From NCBI GenBank assembly GCA_947307505.1, contig CAMZJG010000072.1, forward strand, positions 1 through 6,029: a stretch of 6,029 nucleotides of DNA, written 5' to 3'. Below are positions 1 through 4,204 of the stretch, one piece after another. The notes beneath the pieces are model-generated. The model was not told where the DNA came from, made no database searches, and saw only the letters and a program-made list of their open reading frames with translations. Both the position numbers and the translations under genes were made by a program. The stretch comes from an uncultured Clostridia bacterium. Its GTDB lineage: Bacteria > Bacillota_A > Clostridia > Oscillospirales > Oscillospiraceae. Within the stretch, counting starts at the first letter, position 1. Every line of letters begins with the position of its first letter.

Positions 1-815
1 TAAGCCCGATTCCCCAGATCCTCCGGCACCTGGGGGTAGCCCCTGTACCCCACCCCATCCTTATAGCCCCGGTTCACCCGGAACAGGGTCGCCCGGGGGA
101 TGAGGCGGCAGAATCGCTCGAAGGGCCAGCGGATGACGCCCGGGGTGTTGAAGCCCACCCCCAGCTCCAGGATGCACAGGCGCAGGTCGGCGGAGGAATT
201 CACAAAATCCGCATAGCGGCGGAAGCCCTCCTCATGGTTCTCCGGCCGGAAACCGATCTCCGCGTATTCTCCGCAGTACGGGCAGCGGGGGATGAATTCC
301 TCCGGGCACTCGAAGGTCTCGTGGTCGATATGGGCTTTCACCTCCCGCAGGGCGGGAAGGCTCTCCCAGGTATGCCTGGTGCAGCGCTTGGAGCAGGCCA
401 GCACATCGTAGTTCCCCTGGTACTCAAAGACCCGATCCATATCGAAGCCGGCGCGCAGGAACTGCCGGTCCGCATTGGAGGTCACCACGAACCAGTCCTT
501 CCCCTCCAGGAGCCGCAGGAGCTTTCCATACAGGGGGAGGGACGGCACCGTTTCCCGCACATAGCAGATATGGGTCGCCCAGTAGGCCCATTTCCGGCCC
601 GGGGTCCAGTCGGAATCCCGCATGCCCACCAGCTCATACTGGCAGCGATAGCCCAGGCGGTACATTTCCGGGAAATGAAGGAGGAAGGCCCCCTCGTCCA
701 GATAACTCAGTCCGGCGGAGGCGCTGAGCCCCGCTCCGGCTCCCACCAGCACCCGGTCCGCCTCCGCCAGCTCCGTTTTCAGGCGGCTGAGATCTTCCAG
801 CGTCCGTTCATCCAT
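1..815 (-). CDS. Class M-like sirtuin (Sir2-fold ADP-ribosyltransferase/deacylase), partial at left edge
   Basis: This is a Sir2-family NAD-binding protein. Seen: 271 codons are in the window. The nucleotide-binding loop VGAGAGLSASAGLSY lies at residues 24-38, a TSNAD segment at 112-116, a YQGNY segment at 132-136, four cysteines suited to bind zinc (C141, C145, C178, C181), and the segment LELGVGFNTPG at 216-226. Known: ordinary sirtuins have a TQN motif and a catalytic His followed by Gly. Class M sirtuins carry Gln in place of that His and ADP-ribosylate proteins, for example lipoylated GcvH-like protein. Here Q133 sits exactly 19 residues after N114, the same spacing I recall for Asn118 and Gln137 of the S. 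aureus enzyme. Inference: an ADP-ribosyltransferase is more likely than a deacetylase. The ATG at 815 has AGGAGG at 823-828, seven bases upstream. The last codon is cut after TA, so the end could be a stop or a Tyr; the usual family length of about 300 favours continuation. No macrodomain partner is visible on this side. Confidence 0.85.
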   Translation of the reverse strand, partial: MDERTLEDLSRLKTELAEADRVLVGAGAGLSASAGLSYLDEGAFLLHFPEMYRLGYRCQYELVGMRDSDWTPGRKWAYWATHICYVRETVPSLPLYGKLLRLLEGKDWFVVTSNADRQFLRAGFDMDRVFEYQGNYDVLACSKRCTRHTWESLPALREVKAHIDHETFECPEEFIPRCPYCGEYAEIGFRPENHEEGFRRYADFVNSSADLRLCILELGVGFNTPGVIRWPFERFCRLIPRATLFRVNRGYKDGVGYRGYPQVPEDLGNRA

Positions 816-843
816 GTCCGTTCCTCCTGTTTTTGTTTTTCCC

Positions 844-872
844 AGTATACCCTGCCGGAGCCCGGCGCACAA
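844..872 (-). promoter_or_regulatory. Sigma-A-type promoter of the sirtuin gene
   Basis: On the minus strand, TTGTGC at 872-867 (-35) is followed after 17 bases by TATACT at 849-844 (-10). The start site should fall near 836-838, giving a leader of about 20 bases that contains the AGGAGG site. The spacing is ideal and both boxes are close to consensus. It runs back to back with the promoter of the gene at 949. Confidence 0.7.
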
Positions 873-893
873 GGGCGGGTTTGGGCTCGTCCC

Positions 894-923
894 TTGCGGG
901 AGCGGAGCCCTCCATGGTATAAT
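894..923 (+). promoter_or_regulatory. Extended -10 promoter of the flavin split-barrel gene
   Basis: A perfect TATAAT lies at 918-923, preceded by TGG at 915-917, which makes an extended -10. The -35 box TTGCGG at 894-899 is weak and 18 bases away. The extended -10 can compensate for a poor -35. The transcript would start near 930, only a few bases before the ribosome binding site. Confidence 0.72.
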
Positions 924-933
924 GGGAAAAAAC

Positions 934-942
934 GGAGGAGGG
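934..942 (+). promoter_or_regulatory. Ribosome binding site that fixes a GTG start at 949
   Basis: GGAGGAGGG at 934-942 lies six bases before GTG at 949. An in-frame ATG at 922 overlaps the -10 box and cannot be in the transcript. The next ATG at 961 is too far from the site. GTG at 949 is therefore the best start. Confidence 0.8.
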
Positions 943-948
943 ATCGCC

Positions 949-1425
949 GTGTTTCGGGAAATGCGCAGACCCGGCCAGGCCCTGAGCCGGGAGGAATGCA
1001 TCCGGCTGCTGACGGAAGAGACCCGGGGGGTGCTGAGCCTCCTGGGGGACGAAGGCTACCCTTACGGGGTGCCTCTGAACCATTATTACGATCCGGCGGA
1101 CGGGGCGCTGTACTTCCACGGAGGGCTGGAGGGTCATCGGGTGGACGCCTTCCGCCGCTGCGGCAAAGCCTCCTTCTGCGTCTATGACCGGGGCGTCTCC
1201 CGGGAGGGAGAATGGGCCAAAACCGTGAATAGCGTCATCGTCTTCGGCCGCCTGACCGAGGTGGGGGACCGGGGAGAGGTCCTGCGGATCTCCCGGCTCC
1301 TGAGTCTGAAATTCACCCGGGACGAGGCGTACATCCGCCGGGAGCTGGAGCAGGCGGGTCCCCGGACCCTGCTGCTGCGGCTGACACCGGAGCACATGAC
1401 GGGCAAGCGCGTGCTGGAGGCATAA
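949..1425 (+). CDS. NimA-like FMN-binding split-barrel protein (pyridoxamine 5'-phosphate oxidase-like)
   Basis: This is a cytoplasmic flavin-dependent oxidoreductase-like protein of 158 residues, the usual size for the NimA branch of the PNPOx-like split-barrel family. Seen: it opens MFREMRRPGQ, a start pattern typical of this branch in Firmicutes. GVLSLLGDEGYPYGVPLNHY at 27-46 forms the first barrel strands, and YFHGGLEGHRVDAF at 55-68 is the typical His-containing segment. A later strand, VNSVIVFGRLTEV, is at 93-105, and a C-terminal strand ends in LLLRLTPEHMTGK. Known: some relatives reduce 5-nitroimidazole drugs, but most homologues in clostridia have no tested substrate, so drug resistance should not be assumed from family membership. 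It is transcribed divergently from the sirtuin gene from a mirrored promoter and is followed by a strong hairpin, so it is probably a single-gene transcript. Confidence 0.85.
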   Translation: MFREMRRPGQALSREECIRLLTEETRGVLSLLGDEGYPYGVPLNHYYDPADGALYFHGGLEGHRVDAFRRCGKASFCVYDRGVSREGEWAKTVNSVIVFGRLTEVGDRGEVLRISRLLSLKFTRDEAYIRRELEQAGPRTLLLRLTPEHMTGKRVLEA

Positions 1426-1440
1426 AGGGATCTTCGATAT

Positions 1441-1466
1441 GGGGCGTCCGCGTCTGCGGACGCCCC
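1441..1466 (+). terminator. Perfect 11-bp GC hairpin after the flavin-barrel gene
   Basis: GGGGCGTCCGC at 1441-1451 pairs fully with GCGGACGCCCC at 1456-1466 around a GTCT loop. It begins 16 bases after the stop codon at 1423-1425. No run of T follows on either strand, so it is not a textbook intrinsic terminator. It may end transcription weakly, protect the 3' end, or act as a structured leader for the next gene. The rest of 1426-1530 holds no other clear signal, and no convincing promoter for the gene at 1531 was seen. Confidence 0.45.
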
Positions 1467-1530
1467 TCTGCGCATAACCCCGGGCGCGTCCGCATATCCT
1501 TTCCCAGGAATATGAACGGGAGGAAACGGT

Positions 1531-2007
1531 ATGCGCAGACAAACCTGGAGACCCTATGTGTTCTGGATCCTGCTCACGGAGGCCGTGGGCGCCCTTTCCG
1601 GCCTGCTGGCCCGGGAGGGGATCCGGCAGTATGCGGAAACGGCGGCAAAACCGCCCTTGACCCCTCCGGCCTGGGTCTTCCCCATCGCCTGGATCCTGCT
1701 TTACGCCCTGATGGGCGCCGCCGCCGCCCGGATCAGCCTGCTGCCCCGGGGCCCTCAGCGGAGCCGGAGCCTGGCCCTGTATCTGCTGCAGCTGGGGGTC
1801 AATTTCTTCTGGAGCATTATTTTCTTCTCCTGGAGCCTGTACGGCGGCGCGCTTCTGTGGCTGGCGGGGCTGTGGCTCCTGGTCCTCTGGCTGGTCCTGC
1901 GCCTCCGGCGGCAGGATCCCCCGGGGGCGAAGCTGCTGATCCCCTACCAGCTCTGGCTCACCTTCGCCCTGTATCTCAACTTCGGCGTGTTTCTGCTGAA
2001 CCGGTAA
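1531..2007 (+). CDS. tspO: TspO/MBR family membrane protein (translocator protein homologue)
   Basis: This is an integral membrane protein of 158 residues, the normal length for bacterial TspO, with five hydrophobic helices at roughly 9-27, 47-68, 79-98, 103-125 and 134-155. Family signatures seen: KPPLTPPAWVFPIAW at 40-54, VNFFWSIIFF at 90-99, and PYQLWLTFALYLNFGVFLLN at 138-157. Known: TspO proteins bind porphyrins and sterol-like ligands and are linked to tetrapyrrole handling and stress responses; the exact role in anaerobes is unsettled. W48 and W142 occupy places close to the tryptophans implicated in porphyrin breakdown in a Bacillus TspO (from memory). GGGAGG at 1518-1523 lies seven bases before the ATG. 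It lies 105 bases after the flavin-barrel gene with a hairpin between, so read-through is possible but not assured. Confidence 0.93.
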   Translation: MRRQTWRPYVFWILLTEAVGALSGLLAREGIRQYAETAAKPPLTPPAWVFPIAWILLYALMGAAAARISLLPRGPQRSRSLALYLLQLGVNFFWSIIFFSWSLYGGALLWLAGLWLLVLWLVLRLRRQDPPGAKLLIPYQLWLTFALYLNFGVFLLNR

Positions 2008-2056
2008 ACGCGGGAGAATCCCCTGCTTTTCCGTGCCGGTTCGGTATGGAGAAATC

Positions 2057-2085
2057 TTGAAAACCGCCGCCGTCTATTGTATGAT
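2057..2085 (+). promoter_or_regulatory. Sigma-A-type promoter of the secreted YD-repeat gene
   Basis: TTGAAA at 2057-2062 and TATGAT at 2080-2085 are separated by exactly 17 bases. Both boxes match consensus in five of six positions. The transcript should start near 2092 and carry AGGAGA at 2111-2116, nine bases before the ATG at 2126. The position indicates that this gene is expressed independently of tspO. Confidence 0.75.
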
Positions 2086-2125
2086 TAGAGAATGAAGGAC
2101 ACAAAAGAAAAGGAGAGTTGAACGC

Positions 2126-4141
2126 ATGAAAAAGTATCTCAGCTTCTTTTTGGCCCTGATCCTGATCGCGGGCCTCTTGTCCGTCGGCGCAGCGGCGGCG
2201 GGAGACCGGGTGATGGTATCCCGGCAGAACCTCCGGGTGGACGGGGTGACCATCCTCTGTGAAAAATACAACATCAACGACCGCAACTACTTCAAACTTC
2301 GGGACCTTGCCCAGCTTGTGAACGGCACCGGCAGTCAGTTCGATGTGGACTACGATGAGGAAGCCGGTGCAATGATTGTCACCACCGGTCAGCCCTATAC
2401 TCATCCCAACGGCACAGAGCTGAAGATCGGGGAGGACAACAGCGCCAAGGCCAAGCGCAGCTCCCAGACGCTCTATATCGACGGGGAAAAGCGCTCGGAC
2501 CTGACCGCGTACAACATCGACGGCACGAACTTCTTTCAGCTCCGGGAGCTGGAGGATATCCTGGGCTTCAAAGTGGACTACGACCAGCCCTCCAACACCG
2601 CCATCATCATCAGCAAGATGGCTCCCACGCCGACGGAATGGCTGACCGAGGAATATATCTCTAAAAGCAACGATGGGAGCAGCTCCCGCAGCGTCAGCGT
2701 TTACAACCAGGAAGGCCGCATGGTCTCCTATCGTTCGGAAAACGAGAATTACAAGGAAGAGACCGTTTACCGCTATGATGAACTGGGCCGGCAGATCGGT
2801 TCGAACAGCACGGAAACCTGGTACGGCGGCGAGGGCGGCCCGGAGGTCTACCGGAACAAATCCACCCGGGTTTACGATATCTGGGGCAACCTGGTACAGG
2901 AAATCTACGAGGGGGACGGGGACGTCGTCACCGAGTACATCCACACCTACGATGAAAACGGCAGAGAACTGTCCTACACCTACCGCACCAACGCAGGGGA
3001 GAGCACCACAGTTTACCGCTATGACGGGAACGGCTATCTCTCCCGGATGGAATCCACCTATATGGACGACTCCGTCTACTATACCGATTATGTCCGGGAC
3101 GCGGAAGGGCGGACGCTGAAGGAGACTACCTACAGCAACACCGACGGGCTCTCCTACTCTCAGGTTTACACCTATGACAAGGACGGCAACAACACGAAGC
3201 TCGTGTATACCTCCGGCTCCGGAACCGTCATGACCTACACTTACACCTACGACGGCAAGGGGAACCTCACCCACGAGGAGGTCGATTCCCCGTACAGCCA
3301 GTCCTCCACGGACTATGTATACGACAAGGGCGGCCGGATGGTCCGGATGGAGCGGAAGGATTCAGACGGCAGCAGCGTTCTCGGCCTGTATCAGTTTGAC
3401 GACGAAGGCCGGCAGATCCGGGGAGAGTATACCACCTCCTACGGCTACCGGGACGTGACCGAGACAGTCTACGACGCAAAAGGCCGTCTGGTGAAGGAAA
3501 CCGAGGACGACGACGGCACCGTGACCGTTTCGGAGTACACTTACGACGAGGCGGCCCGGAAGATGACCATGGTTTCCACCATCTCCTATCCCCTTCCCGA
3601 AAGCATGAGCATCAGCGACGGGGAGATGACCATGGCCACAGGGGAAAGCTACTATCTGTACGTCTCCTACGAGCCCTACAACGCCATGTACGAGCACGTC
3701 ACCTGGTCCTCCAGCGATTCTTCGGTGGTCACGGTGGATGAAGACGGTTACGTCACGGCTGTCGCCGAGGGCACGGCGGTGCTCACCGCCGTTTCCGACA
3801 GCGGCCTTACCGCCTCCTGCCAGGTCACGGTGAAGGAGAGCAGTCTGACCTTTACCGTGGAGCCCTCCAGCCTGACGGTCAAGAACCACTTCACCAAGTC
3901 TGTCCGGTGCAAGGTGCAGGCGGTGGGGTATTCCAATTATTGGCTCAATTTCAGGAATTACAGCAGCGACGTCATCACCGTGAGCTGGGACGAAGGTTGG
4001 ACCGAGGACGGGACGGCCACCATGCTGTACATCACCGGGGACGCCGTCGGCAAGGCTACGGTGGAGATCTACATCACCAGCGAAAAAGACGGGGAGCCCA
4101 TCGGCGAGTCGATCTTCATCCCCGTAACGGTAACGGATTAA
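2126..4141 (+). CDS. Secreted protein: stalk-like domain, twelve YD-type repeats, Ig-like C-terminus
   Basis: This is an exported 671-residue protein of unknown function. Seen in order: a signal peptide at 1-25 (MKK, hydrophobic core, AAAA before cleavage). A copper-amine-oxidase N-terminal-like (stalk) region at about 30-163 follows, built from two related halves: VDG, then KYNINDRNYFKLRDLA at 47-62, and IDG, then AYNIDGTNFFQLRELE at 128-143. Next come twelve YD-type motifs (such as YRYDELGR, YTYDKDGN, TVYDAKGR) between 191 and 478. A BIG2-type Ig-like domain lies at about 490-570 (WSSSDSSVVTVDEDGYVTAV), then a second Ig-like region at about 572-671. Known: YD repeats form beta-hairpins in Rhs/Tc and teneurin-type proteins, and BIG2 domains occur in surface adhesins. 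There is no Rhs core-cleavage motif, no toxin tail, no LPXTG sortase signal and no SLH domain. It is thus probably secreted or loosely surface-held, with a binding or scaffold role as inference. It has its own promoter. Confidence 0.88.
   Translation: MKKYLSFFLALILIAGLLSVGAAAAGDRVMVSRQNLRVDGVTILCEKYNINDRNYFKLRDLAQLVNGTGSQFDVDYDEEAGAMIVTTGQPYTHPNGTELKIGEDNSAKAKRSSQTLYIDGEKRSDLTAYNIDGTNFFQLRELEDILGFKVDYDQPSNTAIIISKMAPTPTEWLTEEYISKSNDGSSSRSVSVYNQEGRMVSYRSENENYKEETVYRYDELGRQIGSNSTETWYGGEGGPEVYRNKSTRVYDIWGNLVQEIYEGDGDVVTEYIHTYDENGRELSYTYRTNAGESTTVYRYDGNGYLSRMESTYMDDSVYYTDYVRDAEGRTLKETTYSNTDGLSYSQVYTYDKDGNNTKLVYTSGSGTVMTYTYTYDGKGNLTHEEVDSPYSQSSTDYVYDKGGRMVRMERKDSDGSSVLGLYQFDDEGRQIRGEYTTSYGYRDVTETVYDAKGRLVKETEDDDGTVTVSEYTYDEAARKMTMVSTISYPLPESMSISDGEMTMATGESYYLYVSYEPYNAMYEHVTWSSSDSSVVTVDEDGYVTAVAEGTAVLTAVSDSGLTASCQVTVKESSLTFTVEPSSLTVKNHFTKSVRCKVQAVGYSNYWLNFRNYSSDVITVSWDEGWTEDGTATMLYITGDAVGKATVEIYITSEKDGEPIGESIFIPVTVTD
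2696..3559 (+). repeat. Twelve-unit protein repeat with YD-type motifs, period about 25 residues
   Basis: Motifs of the type x-x-Y-D-x-x-G-R/N start at residues 191, 215, 248, 273, 297, 322, 348, 373, 397, 422, 447 and 471. The spacing is 24-26 residues except for one gap of 33, caused by an extra WYGGEGGPEVY stretch near 232-242. The first (SVYNQEGR) and last (YTYDEAAR) units are degenerate. The DNA is not a recent tandem copy: codons differ between units. Confidence 0.85.
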
Positions 4142-4147
4142 ACGGAT

Positions 4148-4163
4148 CCCGCCCGGGGGCGGG
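4148..4163 (+). terminator. Short GC hairpin after the YD-repeat gene
   Basis: CCCGCC at 4148-4153 pairs with GGCGGG at 4158-4163 around a four-base loop, seven bases after the stop codon. Only CTGCCCCGTTT follows, so there is no proper T run. It could slow polymerase or mark the transcript end. With only 63 bases between the genes and no clear promoter here, partial read-through into the next gene is plausible. Confidence 0.35.
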
Positions 4164-4190
4164 CTGCCCCGTTTCCCGGCGTATCAGACA

Positions 4191-4196
4191 AAGGAG
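4191..4196 (+). promoter_or_regulatory. Ribosome binding site deciding between two in-frame ATGs
   Basis: AAGGAG at 4191-4196 is followed by in-frame ATGs at 4199 and 4205. The first is only two bases away, too close for efficient use. The second is eight bases away, which is ideal. The start at 4205 is therefore chosen; the other would add only Met-Ile. Confidence 0.75.
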
Positions 4197-4204
4197 AAAT
4201 GATC

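Larger units (their letters stand above)
836..931. repeat. Mirrored promoter arms (inverted repeat) in the divergent intergenic region
   Basis: The plus-strand segment 916-931 reads GGTATAATGGGAAAAA. The minus-strand segment 851-836 reads GGTATACTGGGAAAAA, so 15 of 16 bases agree and each copy covers one gene's -10 box and first transcribed bases. A second inverted pair lies inside it: CAAGGG at 870-875 against CCCTTG at 891-896, with centres 21 bp apart, overlapping both -35 boxes. The two promoters are therefore near copies in opposite orientation. Whether a regulator reads this symmetry is not shown by the sequence. Confidence 0.6.

Noticed and set aside
814..948. Longer N-terminus for the flavin-barrel protein starting upstream of 949
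   Set aside because: The extra stretch spans both divergent promoters, and the family typically begins with MFREMRR-like sequence, which GTG at 949 provides.
234..1187. Open frame of 317 codons on the plus strand crossing the sirtuin, the divergent promoters and part of the flavin-barrel gene
   Set aside because: It runs antisense through a recognised gene and through both promoters, and its product has no recognisable features.
2012..2030. Small hairpin (GGGA, GAA loop, TCCC) followed by TTTT after tspO as a terminator
   Set aside because: The stem has only four base pairs and the T run four bases, displaced by three bases; too weak to call.
1512..2060. Alternative plus-strand frame overlapping tspO
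   Set aside because: The translation is Pro/Gly/Ala-rich without hydrophobic helices, whereas the frame starting at 1531 gives clear TspO signatures.
1976..3274. Open frame of 432 codons on the minus strand antisense to the YD-repeat gene
   Set aside because: It is a low-complexity Val/Gly/Ala-rich translation mirroring the codon bias of the plus-strand gene, with no recognisable domain and no ribosome binding site; the plus frame has a clear signal peptide and domains.
2126..4141. Rhs-type polymorphic toxin
   Set aside because: The protein has YD-type repeats but lacks the Rhs core-cleavage motif, a variable toxin tail and a following immunity gene; it ends in Ig-like domains instead.
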